Below, in pieces: positions 54,118-62,411 of a DNA stretch of 64,000 bases. Every line of letters starts with the position of its first letter. The first letter of the stretch is position 1. The notes under the pieces are model-generated. The model had not been told where the DNA came from. It was given only the letters and a program-made list of their open reading frames with translations, and did not search any database. Source of the DNA: Neptunitalea lumnitzerae (lineage in GTDB: Bacteria > Bacteroidota > Bacteroidia > Flavobacteriales > Flavobacteriaceae); the NCBI RefSeq assembly GCF_027924185.1, contig NZ_BRVO01000005.1, positions 62,001 through 126,000 on the forward strand, read 5' to 3'. Made by a program: the position numbers and the translations under genes.

Positions 54118-54822
54118 TTATATAGTTACTCCAAAAAGGTGACCTACTGCAGCACTTAAAACCATAGCAATGGTACCCCACAGTGTAATTCTTAATACTG
54201 CTTTTCTTTTTTTTGCACCTCCAGTTTTTGCCGATACGGCTCCTAATATGGCTAGAAAGAAAATGGCGCTAGCATATTGATAATATACCATGTGTTCTAA
54301 CGGGAAAAAGATTGAAACTAACAGTGGCATTAAAGCCCCAAATGTAAAAGAGGCGCCAGAGGCAAAAGCTGCTTGTAATGGGTTTGCCTTATTTATTTCA
54401 TTAATACCTAGTTCATCTCTTACATGGGCAGCCAATGCATCATGCTCGGTAAGTTCTTTAGCAACAATCATTGCTGTTTCTTTTTTCAATCCTCTGGTTT
54501 CATATATTTTGGCTAAAAGTTGAAGTTCTAATTCGGGTGTTTCTTTAAGTTCTTGTTTTTCTCTTTCTATATCTGATTTTTCAATATCAGTTTGTGAACT
54601 TACAGAAACATATTCACCAGCAGCCATAGAGAGTGCACCTGCTACCAAGCCAGCAAGGGTAGCAAGTATAATGGCTTCTCTTTCTGTATTAGCGGCAGCA
54701 ACACCAACAGCTATACTAGCGGTAGACAGTATACCGTCATTAGCACCTAATACAGCAGCTCTTATCCAATTACTTTTATGAATGTAATGAACTTTAAGGT
54801 AGTCGTCTAAATCAGCTTCCAT
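54118..54822 (-). CDS. VIT1/CCC1-family iron/manganese transporter
   Basis: 234 aa. The N-terminus SNWIRAAVLGANDGILSTAS near residues 17-36 and the VIT core AGALSMAAGEYVSVSSQTD near 63-81 are diagnostic. Five membrane segments are expected, with a charged cytoplasmic loop (KSDIEREKQELKETPELEL) rich in Glu for metal binding. VIT/CCC1 proteins move Fe2+ or Mn2+ out of the cytosol. Single gene; the upstream 180 bp (54823-55002) contain a terminator and no gene. Confidence 0.92.
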   Translation of the reverse strand: MEADLDDYLKVHYIHKSNWIRAAVLGANDGILSTASIAVGVAAANTEREAIILATLAGLVAGALSMAAGEYVSVSSQTDIEKSDIEREKQELKETPELELQLLAKIYETRGLKKETAMIVAKELTEHDALAAHVRDELGINEINKANPLQAAFASGASFTFGALMPLLVSIFFPLEHMVYYQYASAIFFLAILGAVSAKTGGAKKRKAVLRITLWGTIAMVLSAAVGHLFGVTI

Positions 54823-54946
54823 AACAGCATCTAGTTTAATAGTATAAGTTAGTTAATTAGCTTGTTTTAAACTAAGGTGTTTACACTTTATTAGTAGTGA
54901 AATTTCAATTTATAATAAGACAAGATAAATACATTATAAAATAAAA

Positions 54947-54975
54947 CATCCCGAAGGGAGGGGACCCTCGGGATG
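54947..54975 (-). terminator. Terminator after the THX gene
   Basis: Stem CATCCCGA plus GGG pairing with CCC plus TCGGGATG (one unpaired A), short GC-rich loop. The minus strand continues TTTTATTTTAT. It ends the two-gene unit with the 47 aa ORF and THX. Confidence 0.75.
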
Positions 54976-55002
54976 CTTAACAATCACCAAAAGTTGTAAT
55001 TG

Positions 55003-55137
55003 CTATCCATTTCCATTCACAACCTCATTCTTAACAACTTTTGGCTTCACTCTAAACTTGTTTCTTCTAGGTCTAAGTTTACCAAACGACCCTATACTAA
55101 TTTTTCCTTTTTTAGATTTTCTATCTCCTTTTCCCAT
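55003..55137 (-). CDS. 30S ribosomal protein THX family
   Basis: 44 aa, very basic. It opens MGKGDRKSKKGKISIGSFGK and continues LRPRRNKF, matching the Thx signature (MGKGD-x-K-x-x-x-GKI-x-x-G-S-x-G). THX stabilises the head of the small subunit in Thermus and occurs in Bacteroidetes as a short accessory protein. The C-terminal 15 residues (KPKVVKNEVVNGNG) are an extension beyond the core. Upstream by 6 bp lies a 47 aa ORF on the same strand. Confidence 0.88.
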   Translation of the reverse strand: MGKGDRKSKKGKISIGSFGKLRPRRNKFRVKPKVVKNEVVNGNG

Positions 55138-55143
55138 AGCTAT

Positions 55144-55287
55144 TTATTTTTTTGATTGTTGATCTTTTATAGTTGCATCATCCAAATCAAAATCATTAGT
55201 GGCTACGTTACGGTTGCCCGTTGGGTTTGTAGGATTGCTTTGTTCTACGTTTCTTTTAAACTTTCTTTTGTCTTTTATAGTTCCCAT
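55144..55287 (-). CDS. Small hydrophilic protein of unknown function, 47 aa
   Basis: 47 codons from ATG 55287 to TAA. Product MGTIKDKRKFKRNVEQSNPT and then a polar, Asn/Asp-rich tail ending KDQQSKK. No membrane segment or motif. It is 6 bp upstream of THX and both begin with a Met-Gly pair and a basic stretch. The upstream gap to the efflux operon (55288-55373) has only a near-match -7 (TACTTTTA). Coding status is supported mainly by position and codon texture. Confidence 0.6.
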   Translation of the reverse strand: MGTIKDKRKFKRNVEQSNPTNPTGNRNVATNDFDLDDATIKDQQSKK

Positions 55288-55373
55288 ATCATTCGTTTTT
55301 AATTACATTATAAAAGTACAATTGATAGAGCAGAAACTGTATTAAAGCTTTTCTAAACTATTGTTAATACCTA

Positions 55374-56972
55374 TTAATGGGCAGCATTACTCATGTCTAC
55401 TTTACCGGCTCCTTTTTTAATAAGCATTACAAATGGTACACATAATAAAAATAAAATACCTAGGTATAAGAAAACATCCATATAGGCTAAAACGGTGCTT
55501 TGGCGTGTAACCGACAAATCTAATAGCTGGTATGCTTTATCCATAGCTTCGTTAGGGGCAAAACCTCTACTAATAAACATTTGTTTATAGCCTTGTAGTG
55601 TTTGCTGTACTCTAAAGTTAATAGCTGTTATGTTAGGTATTAAATCTACCCTATGCTGTATGGTAATTCTAGTAATAAAGGTGGTAATAATAGCAATACC
55701 AAACGATCCTCCTAACTGTCTCATCATTCCTGTAAAGGCAGCACCATCACCAATATCTTTACCTTGTAGGGTAGATAGGGATAGGGTAGTAATAGGTACA
55801 AATAATAAACCTAGCCCAATACCTCTTACTACTAATGGCCAGAAGAAGTGCTCGGCTCCAGTATCTGGTGTCATTAATAAGAACATCCATAAGCTATATA
55901 GAAAGAAAATGGTAAATCCACCAATAACTAGATATTTCTGTGGTACGCCCCGTTGCAATAATTTACCAATAATAGGCATCATTAAACCGGTGGTAATAGA
56001 ACTTGGTATTAATAATAAACCAGCATCGGTGGCTGTCCATCCTAAAATTGACTGCGTGTAGATGGGGATAATAAAGGTAGAACCATAAAGTCCGAAACCT
56101 AAAATAAAGGTCATAATAGTACCTACCCGCAAGTTGCTATCTTTTAATACTCTAAGGTTTACTACCGGATGGTCGTACACCAGCTCACGCCATATAAAAC
56201 CAACCATACCAAAAAGAGATACAACACTTAAGGCAACTATTAAAGGTTCTTCAAACCAATCGTCTTGTTGCCCGTGTTCTAATACAAATTGTAACGAACC
56301 AATACAGGCGGCTAATAGCCCAATACCTAACCAGTCTACTTGGTTGGCTTTAAGTTTATCACCGTATTTAGGACTTTTTACAAACAGAATAGTTAATATG
56401 GTTGCTGCTATACCTACGGGAATATTAATATAAAAAATATCTCGCCAACTGTAATTGTCTACGAGGTACCCTCCTAATGGAGGTCCTAAAGTGGGGCCTA
56501 CAATTACTCCCATACCGTAAATGGCTTGGGCCATACCACGTTTTTCTATAGGGTAACTTTCGGTAATGATAGTTTGTGCTGTAACTAACAACGCTCCACC
56601 ACCCATACCTTGAATAAAACGGAAGGCTACTAACTCCCATATATTGGTAGCGTTACCACATAAAAAGGAAGTAACGGTAAAAATAATAATGGAAGCAGCA
56701 AAGTAATTACGTCTTCCAAATTGTTTAGAAAGCCAGCCCGTCATGGGTATAATAATTACATTGGCAATGGCATATGCGGTAATAACCCATGCCACATCTG
56801 TTAACGTAGCACCCAAACTACCTCTAATATCATTTAGAGCTACGTTAACAATGGTAGTATCTATAATCTCTAACAAGGCGCATAGAATAGCCGTAATGGT
56901 AATAATAACCCTTTTAAAGCCGTATTCTACTAAGTCGTTAGGATCTGTAACTTGTGCTTTTACTTCAGACAT
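55374..56972 (-). CDS. emrB: DHA2-family multidrug efflux MFS transporter (EmrB type)
   Basis: 532 aa, 14 membrane segments expected. LLEIIDTTIVNVALNDIRGS near residues 38-57 is the DHA2 motif D1. The motif C region is MGVIVGPTLGPPLGGYLVDN near 147-166, followed by WRDIFYINIPVG. RFIQGMGGGALL is also typical. It exports drugs by proton antiport with EmrA and a TolC-type channel. Last gene of the tetR-tolC-emrA-emrB operon; it starts 3 bp after emrA. Confidence 0.93.
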   Translation of the reverse strand: MSEVKAQVTDPNDLVEYGFKRVIITITAILCALLEIIDTTIVNVALNDIRGSLGATLTDVAWVITAYAIANVIIIPMTGWLSKQFGRRNYFAASIIIFTVTSFLCGNATNIWELVAFRFIQGMGGGALLVTAQTIITESYPIEKRGMAQAIYGMGVIVGPTLGPPLGGYLVDNYSWRDIFYINIPVGIAATILTILFVKSPKYGDKLKANQVDWLGIGLLAACIGSLQFVLEHGQQDDWFEEPLIVALSVVSLFGMVGFIWRELVYDHPVVNLRVLKDSNLRVGTIMTFILGFGLYGSTFIIPIYTQSILGWTATDAGLLLIPSSITTGLMMPIIGKLLQRGVPQKYLVIGGFTIFFLYSLWMFLLMTPDTGAEHFFWPLVVRGIGLGLLFVPITTLSLSTLQGKDIGDGAAFTGMMRQLGGSFGIAIITTFITRITIQHRVDLIPNITAINFRVQQTLQGYKQMFISRGFAPNEAMDKAYQLLDLSVTRQSTVLAYMDVFLYLGILFLLCVPFVMLIKKGAGKVDMSNAAH

Positions 56973-56975
56973 ATC

Positions 56976-58058
56976 TTATTTTAATTGTACATCTACCAAT
57001 ACATTCATACCAGAACGTAATTTTGCAATTTTTTCAGGTGCATTTTCTTTCGTAAAATCAATTTTTACAGGAAGACGCTGGATAGTTTTTACAAAGTTTC
57101 CGGTAGCATTATCGGGTGGCAATAAAGAAAAGCGAGCTCCTGTTGCTGGCGAAAATGCGGTAACTTCTGCATGAAATTCTTCCCCTGGGAAAGCATCTAC
57201 TTCAATCATTACTTTTTGTCCTATTTTAAGGTCTTGTAATTGGGTTTCTTTAAAGTTAGCTACCACCCATTTGTCTTTCGTATTTACTAAGTAAAATAAA
57301 GATTGACTAGGAGATACAAACTGACCAGGTTGTAAGTCTACCGAAGAAAGTTGTCCATCAATAGGAGCAGTTACTACCGTATACCCAACATTTAGTTTTG
57401 CAGCACTTAATTGTGCTATAGCAGCTTGTACATTAGCTTCGGCTACGGCTACACGTTTTTCTGCAATTTCTGACTGAGAAATAGCTGCAGAACGTTGGCT
57501 GTTAGAAGCTTTTTGTTGGCTTTTTAAAATTTCAAGAGATTTTTCGGCTTCTTGTTTAGCAGCTAATGCTTGCTCGTACTGTTGTTTGGTAATAGATTTT
57601 TTGTCGTATAAATCTTGGTAACGTTCAAAGTCATTTTTAGCTCTCCACAATCTAATTTCGGCATTTTCTATATTTCCTTTGGCACTGTTCACTTGAGCGG
57701 TACTAGTGCTTACCCCTGCATTAGAAGCGTTAATACTTGCTTTAGCTACTAAAAGTTGACTTTCTGCAGCAGCTAAATTGGCTTTGGCTTGTTCTAATTG
57801 TACCATATAATCGGCATCGTCTATCACAAATAGGGTATCACCTTTACTTACGGTTTGGTTATCGGTTACAGCAACCTTTGTAATGTACCCACCAACGTGA
57901 GGTATAATAGGGTTCATATTAGCTTCAATTTGGGCATCATCTGTTACTTCATGTGCTAATGAATGCATGAAAGAATAACCTCCGTAAACAAGTCCTATCA
58001 CTACCAAAACAGAAATGATAATGATAAATTTTTTATTTGTCTTTTTCTTTTGTTCCAT
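56976..58058 (-). CDS. emrA: HlyD-family periplasmic adaptor (EmrA type)
   Basis: 360 aa. One N-terminal transmembrane segment (KFIIIISVLVVIGLVYGGYSF), then a lipoyl half-motif (GGYITKVAVTDNQTVSKGDT), a long alpha hairpin at about 85-215 rich in Ala, Gln and Lys, a second lipoyl half (VTAPIDGQLSSVDLQPGQFV) and a beta-barrel domain. It bridges the EmrB pump to the TolC channel. Operon position between the tolC-like and emrB genes agrees. Confidence 0.93.
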   Translation of the reverse strand: MEQKKKTNKKFIIIISVLVVIGLVYGGYSFMHSLAHEVTDDAQIEANMNPIIPHVGGYITKVAVTDNQTVSKGDTLFVIDDADYMVQLEQAKANLAAAESQLLVAKASINASNAGVSTSTAQVNSAKGNIENAEIRLWRAKNDFERYQDLYDKKSITKQQYEQALAAKQEAEKSLEILKSQQKASNSQRSAAISQSEIAEKRVAVAEANVQAAIAQLSAAKLNVGYTVVTAPIDGQLSSVDLQPGQFVSPSQSLFYLVNTKDKWVVANFKETQLQDLKIGQKVMIEVDAFPGEEFHAEVTAFSPATGARFSLLPPDNATGNFVKTIQRLPVKIDFTKENAPEKIAKLRSGMNVLVDVQLK

Positions 58059-58082
58059 GATTTTAAGCTAAAAATTGTGTTG

Positions 58083-59396
58083 TTAATTTAATTTGGCTGT
58101 TAATTGTCCTTGTGCGTTTAATAATTCGTAATAGGCTTTGGTAATATCTGCTTTCGCTATTTCTAAGTCTAATTTTGTTTGTAGTTGTTGTACATCTGCT
58201 TCTAGCAGGTCATTTGTATCTACCAAGCCGTTGTCATATTTATCTTTTACAATTCTGTAGTTTTCAACAGCTTGCTCTACCGATTTTGTATATACATTCA
58301 ACTTTTTAAGTGCTAACTGATAATTTTGCTCTGCGTTTTCAATTTGAATTTTTACATTATCGTTAGCTTGCTCAATGGCATATGCTAAAGAAGAAGCTCT
58401 GCTTTTGGCAACTTTAATATCGCTTTTTGCTTTAAAGATATCCGCAATGTTGTATGAAATACCAACACCAACATTTACTGCATTATTAATAGCAACTACA
58501 TTTTGTACGTCGGCCGCTATATAACCACCTGAAAAGAAAATAGAAGGGTAGTACTTACCTTTGGCTACTTTTACTTGTGATTCTGCAGCTTTTAATTGCA
58601 TTTCCATAGCCTGAATATCATATCGGGATGTTTGTACATCCGGATTGTTTTCAGCAATACCAAAAGTGTTTTCTGTAGTTTCAATAGTAGTTCCTTCTGG
58701 CAATTTTAAGAAAGTGACTAGTTGATAGTTGATGATGTGCTTATTTTTCTTTGCCTCTTCTAAAGCTATTTCAAAGTTAGCTTCTTGAAGTTCTGCTTTC
58801 AAACGGTCATTTTTAGCCAATAAACCATTGTTTTCCATGTTGGTAAAATCTACCACACGTTGGTGAGCACTTTTAAGATTCTCGTTCAGTAGCTCAATAG
58901 TTTTAGTTGCTTTGTATAAATTAATATATCCGTTAATGGTCATTAAGGCTATATTTTCTTTTTCATTTTTAGCATTTAAAACTTCAGCTTCGTAATTGCT
59001 TTTACCAGCTTTAATACTGTTAGATATACTAAAACCAGAGAAAATAGGCATTTGCACAGTAGCCATACCAAACATTAATTGGTTAACATCAGGAGTGCCG
59101 CCACCAGACTCTTCACCTGCAGTATCTTGCCCTGTGGCTAATTTAAGGTCTATATTAGCATTGGTCAGGTACATATACTGTCCAGAGATATTAAAGTCTG
59201 GATACTGATTGTTTTTAATTACATTTAATTCACTTTCTGCAGTACGTACATTACTATCAGAAATTTTAATTTCAGTGCTGTTTTCTAATGCTAGCTTCAC
59301 AGCATCTTCAATACTAAGGGGTTTGGTTTGTTGGGCATAAGTTAGACCTGCGGTCAAAACCATGAACGTTAGGTACAAACAATTTTTAATTCTCAT
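58083..59396 (-). CDS. TolC-family outer-membrane efflux protein
   Basis: 437 aa. Signal peptide MRIKNCLYLTFMVLTAGLTYA, then the TolC repeat pattern LSIEDAVKLALENSTEIKIS near residues 27-46, long helices, and the second repeat with YNIADIFKAKSDIKVAKSRA and NYRIVKDKYDNGLVDTNDLL near 383-402. It forms the outer-membrane channel of the EmrAB-type pump. It overlaps the tetR gene by 11 bp. Confidence 0.93.
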   Translation of the reverse strand: MRIKNCLYLTFMVLTAGLTYAQQTKPLSIEDAVKLALENSTEIKISDSNVRTAESELNVIKNNQYPDFNISGQYMYLTNANIDLKLATGQDTAGEESGGGTPDVNQLMFGMATVQMPIFSGFSISNSIKAGKSNYEAEVLNAKNEKENIALMTINGYINLYKATKTIELLNENLKSAHQRVVDFTNMENNGLLAKNDRLKAELQEANFEIALEEAKKNKHIINYQLVTFLKLPEGTTIETTENTFGIAENNPDVQTSRYDIQAMEMQLKAAESQVKVAKGKYYPSIFFSGGYIAADVQNVVAINNAVNVGVGISYNIADIFKAKSDIKVAKSRASSLAYAIEQANDNVKIQIENAEQNYQLALKKLNVYTKSVEQAVENYRIVKDKYDNGLVDTNDLLEADVQQLQTKLDLEIAKADITKAYYELLNAQGQLTAKLN

Positions 59397-60006
59397 ACGT
59401 TAATAATGCTTTAATGGTTTTTTGTATGTGGTTTGTTAAGGTGTTATAAACAAAGTCATCAATATCTTCTTCTTTAAGATGATAGATAATCATGAACATT
59501 TTTTTGTTATAGTAGAAATTAAAGTAACTCCCTATGATGGTTGGCACAATAAGGGGTATTTCAACATTTTTAGAGAAGACACCTATGCTTTGTCCTTCTT
59601 TAATAAATTTTTCAATAAGAGTATAGCTTTTTAATTTCCGTTGTATGTGTTTATCTATATTTATATTTCTACATCCGTTGGAGTACTCAAAGTGTAAAAT
59701 TTTGTGAATGCGTCTTTTGCTATGTATTCTTTGGGTTAAGAGCGCTATCATGGTATCAATTTTATGAAGATGGTCTAAATTGGTATCTTCAATAATTTGA
59801 GCTATTTCTTTTCTAAAATCAAAGTTTCTGTATTCCAATAAAGTTTCCAAAAGCTTTTCTTTAGAGCCAAAGTAATAGGATATCATGGCAATATTGATAT
59901 CTGCCTCTTTGGCTATTTGGCGAACAGAAGTAGCATCAAAACCATGTTCGGCAAAAAGCTTCTCGGCTATTTCTAAAATTTGTATTTGTTTATCACTTAA
60001 GTCCAT
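59386..60006 (-). CDS. TetR/AcrR-family transcriptional regulator
   Basis: 206 aa. The N-terminal helix-turn-helix is ATSVRQIAKEADINIAMISY followed by YFGSKEKLLETLL at about residues 26-58, the classic TetR DNA-binding region. The C-terminal ligand domain is all-helical and not conserved. First gene of the efflux operon, and it lies next to tandem palindromes that overlap its own -7 element, so it probably represses tetR-tolC-emrA-emrB and is released by a drug-like ligand. The ligand is unknown. Confidence 0.93.
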   Translation of the reverse strand: MDLSDKQIQILEIAEKLFAEHGFDATSVRQIAKEADINIAMISYYFGSKEKLLETLLEYRNFDFRKEIAQIIEDTNLDHLHKIDTMIALLTQRIHSKRRIHKILHFEYSNGCRNINIDKHIQRKLKSYTLIEKFIKEGQSIGVFSKNVEIPLIVPTIIGSYFNFYYNKKMFMIIYHLKEEDIDDFVYNTLTNHIQKTIKALLTYEN

Positions 60007-60027
60007 AACAACTTATTTAATCTTGGA

Positions 60028-60035
60028 CAAAGTTA
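60028..60035 (-). promoter_or_regulatory. -7 promoter element TAACTTTG for the efflux operon
   Basis: Exact TAnnTTTG on the minus strand, 21 bp before the tetR ATG. It overlaps the first palindrome at 60033-60048 by 3 bp. Confidence 0.6.
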
Positions 60036-60065
60036 AACAACTGTTTAAATTAAACGTTTGTTTAA
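60033..60065. promoter_or_regulatory. Tandem palindromic operators for the TetR regulator
   Basis: Two adjacent palindromes: TTAAACAACTGTTTAA (60033-60048, perfect arms TTAAACA/TGTTTAA) and TTAAACGTTTGTTTAA (60050-60065, one mismatch per arm). Centre spacing is 17 bp. They overlap the -7 element, so bound repressor would block transcription. Confidence 0.65.
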
Positions 60066-60123
60066 TTTATGATTTTAAAAAATTTAACAATATAACGTTG
60101 TCGTTAATTTTATAGACATCGAT

Positions 60124-60534
60124 TTACTTGTCTAAAAAGTTGATAGCATCCGCCAAGGTTTGAAATTTCTTGATAGCAGGAAGATTGTTATTACCAAAAA
60201 ATAGTTTTTCAAACATGAGGTTTGTTAAGCTGGTTGAAGAGTTGTAGGTAACTATTAAGTAAGCTTTTATAGTGTATCGGTTTTTAAAAAATCGAATCCA
60301 ATCTTTAGGAATGATAGAATATTTATAAATACGATTAGATATGTAATAAGGTTGACATCCTTTACCATAGATGCGTTCTGCTATATCGATAACTATTTTT
60401 GCTTTTTCCCAATTGAATAGCACCTCTTCATGAATTTCACTAATAACCAAATTATCAAAAAAGTAAAAATCACCAAATTCAAGCTGGTGTTCTTCTATTA
60501 CCTGTGCATAAATGTGGTGATCTTTAACTTTCAA
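60124..60534 (-). CDS. Flavobacterial protein of unknown function (possible STAS-like fold)
   Basis: 136 aa, not assigned. The alternation of strands and helices (LEFGDFYFFDNLVISEIHEE, then AKIVIDIAERIYG, YYISNRIYKYSIIPKDW, AYLIVTYNSSTSLTNLMFEK) recalls small SpoIIAA/STAS-type proteins that are abundant in Flavobacteriaceae. FNWEKAK and YISNR may be conserved. No catalytic motif. It follows trpA by 31 bp, with an exact -7 element inside the end of trpA, so it may have its own promoter. Confidence 0.68.
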   Translation of the reverse strand: MKVKDHHIYAQVIEEHQLEFGDFYFFDNLVISEIHEEVLFNWEKAKIVIDIAERIYGKGCQPYYISNRIYKYSIIPKDWIRFFKNRYTIKAYLIVTYNSSTSLTNLMFEKLFFGNNNLPAIKKFQTLADAINFLDK

Positions 60535-60565
60535 AATTGATTATGGGGTTTTTATGAGGGAAGTC

Positions 60566-61324
60566 TTAGGCAAAGATAAAAAAATCTTTAATCTTACCTA
60601 TTGGGTGGTTGGTAATGTGTTTAACAAACGCCGACCCAATAATACCTCCCTTAGCATAGGTGGTAGCCTGTTCAAAGGTTTCTTTATTGCTTATTCCAAA
60701 ACCAACTATTTGTGGTGTTTTCAAATTCAAATTGTTTATTCTTTCAAAATAAGCCTTCTGTTGTTCTCCAAAAGTATTTTTGGCTCCAGTAACACTGGCA
60801 GAACTTACCATGTAAATAAATCCGTTTGAGATACTGTCAATATAGCGTATACGTTCGTCACTAGTTTGTGGAGTTATTAAAAAGATATTGGTAAGGTTAT
60901 ATTTCTCAAACAGGCTTTTGTACGCTTCATCATATACATCTACCGGAAGGTCTGGTATAATAAGCCCATCTATACCTATTTCATTACATTTTTTGCAAAA
61001 TTCTTCAACACCATATTGTAGCATAGGATTAAAGTAACCCATAATAATTAAAGGTATGTTTACGGTACTTCTAATATCCTTTAATTGCTCAAACAATACC
61101 TCACTGTTCATACCATTTTTTAAGGCTTTGGTAGAACTTTCTTGAATGGTAGGTCCATCCGCTAATGGGTCACTAAAGGGTAATCCTATTTCAATAATGT
61201 CAGTCCCTGCTTTTTCAAGGTTTTCTATAATGCTTTTTGTATCTGTTAAAGTAGGATAGCCCGCTGTAAAGTAGATAGATACTAACTTTTTATTTTCTTG
61301 TAATTTTTGTTGAATTCTATTCAT
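60566..61324 (-). CDS. trpA: Tryptophan synthase alpha chain
   Basis: 252 aa TIM barrel. It begins MNRIQQKLQENKKLVSIYFT. Catalytic Glu/Asp region IIEIGLPFSDPLADGPTIQE near residues 44-63 and the phosphate-binding GFGISNKETFEQA near 209. It cleaves indole-3-glycerol phosphate to indole, which passes to TrpB. The start overlaps the glycosidase-like gene by 8 bp, so trpA is coupled to that gene and not directly to trpB. Confidence 0.96.
   Translation of the reverse strand: MNRIQQKLQENKKLVSIYFTAGYPTLTDTKSIIENLEKAGTDIIEIGLPFSDPLADGPTIQESSTKALKNGMNSEVLFEQLKDIRSTVNIPLIIMGYFNPMLQYGVEEFCKKCNEIGIDGLIIPDLPVDVYDEAYKSLFEKYNLTNIFLITPQTSDERIRYIDSISNGFIYMVSSASVTGAKNTFGEQQKAYFERINNLNLKTPQIVGFGISNKETFEQATTYAKGGIIGSAFVKHITNHPIGKIKDFFIFA
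60571..60578 (-). promoter_or_regulatory. -7 promoter element TATCTTTG inside the end of trpA
   Basis: Exact TAnnTTTG on the minus strand within the last codons of trpA, 36 bp before the 136 aa gene. No TTG -33 at normal spacing. Confidence 0.4.
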
Positions 61325-62411
61325 AATGAAATTCTTTATGCAATTTTTTTAAAACGTTTTGTTGTGCTGTAGAAAGGTCATCTACAGTAAAGATAGAAAC
61401 TCCTTGTGCTCCTTTTTCTTTTGTTAACCGTATGGCTTCTTCTAGGTCTTCGGGAGTTTTTAAAGCCGGACTATAGAGTCCTGCAATAATGGGAAAGTCA
61501 ACACTTTGTACTCCTTGTTCTGTAGCAAAGCCTATCCAATTGATATTTTGTTTATAAAAGTTTTGATACAGCATAGGAAAGGCTATGTCTAAATCCCAAT
61601 CGTTCCAGGCTTGTCTTACCATTTGTCTAGACATTTCTGGGAACGGAAATACAGCTGCTGTAAGTTTAACTTCTTTTTGGTGTGCCATAGCTGCAATTTC
61701 ATTGACCAAACTGGTAACAGCATTTAAGCGGTATTGTCTCCATTCCGTGCTTAGTTCTGGGTGTTCCATAGTTATAGGGTCTATGCTAAATATTTCTTTA
61801 AAGCCTTCTCTTGCAATGGGGTGATAACCATAATCATATTCGGGCATTTCATGGTCTTGTACCAAACCATATTTTGGTTGCAAATCGGCGCCTAATATTA
61901 CATCTACATAACGCACATAATCTAAGTGAACAGAAGCTAGGCCTTCAATGGCTAGTAGTTCTTCCGCATTCTTTTTAATGTAGGCTCTTGCTTCTGGGTG
62001 AAACGGACTTAACCATTGGTAATAATCTACATAAGCACGGTACTCTAAAGAGTTGTCGCCATTTCTGTTTACTGCATACCAATCAGGGTGCTTGTTTGCA
62101 ATAGTGTCGTTAGGGCGGTTAAGGGTCCACATCCAGGCGTGTACTGCTATATTGTGTTTATTGGCAATAGGAATAATTTGTTTCAGTATGTTTGGTTGTG
62201 CACCTACCTGTATTTGACTTATTCCTAAGGAATCATAATGATTAAATTTTTGTTCCCATTCCTCTTTATTAAAAGTATTACCAGCATGCACCCAACTAGC
62301 AAAAACAAAATTGTCTTCAGCAGTAGAAGTTTCAATAATAGGTTTGGTTGATGAGGTATTACAACCAATCAATACTAAGAGAATACCTATTTGTAATACT
62401 ATTTTTTTCAT
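61317..62411 (-). CDS. Glycoside hydrolase-like lipoprotein (GHL10/family 10-like TIM barrel)
   Basis: 364 aa. Lipoprotein signal MKKIVLQIGILLVLIGCNTS with Cys at residue 17. The TIM-barrel pattern of the putative glycosidase group GHL10 is seen: LGISQIQVGAQPN, KHNIAVHAWMWTLNRPND, SVHLDYVRYVDVILGA, and AFPMLYQNFYKQ. Asp in HLDYVRY and Asp/Glu near KLTAAVFPFPEM are candidate catalytic residues, unproven. It overlaps the CBM9-like gene by 4 bp (ATGA) and trpA by 8 bp. Confidence 0.75.
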   Translation of the reverse strand: MKKIVLQIGILLVLIGCNTSSTKPIIETSTAEDNFVFASWVHAGNTFNKEEWEQKFNHYDSLGISQIQVGAQPNILKQIIPIANKHNIAVHAWMWTLNRPNDTIANKHPDWYAVNRNGDNSLEYRAYVDYYQWLSPFHPEARAYIKKNAEELLAIEGLASVHLDYVRYVDVILGADLQPKYGLVQDHEMPEYDYGYHPIAREGFKEIFSIDPITMEHPELSTEWRQYRLNAVTSLVNEIAAMAHQKEVKLTAAVFPFPEMSRQMVRQAWNDWDLDIAFPMLYQNFYKQNINWIGFATEQGVQSVDFPIIAGLYSPALKTPEDLEEAIRLTKEKGAQGVSIFTVDDLSTAQQNVLKKLHKEFHYE

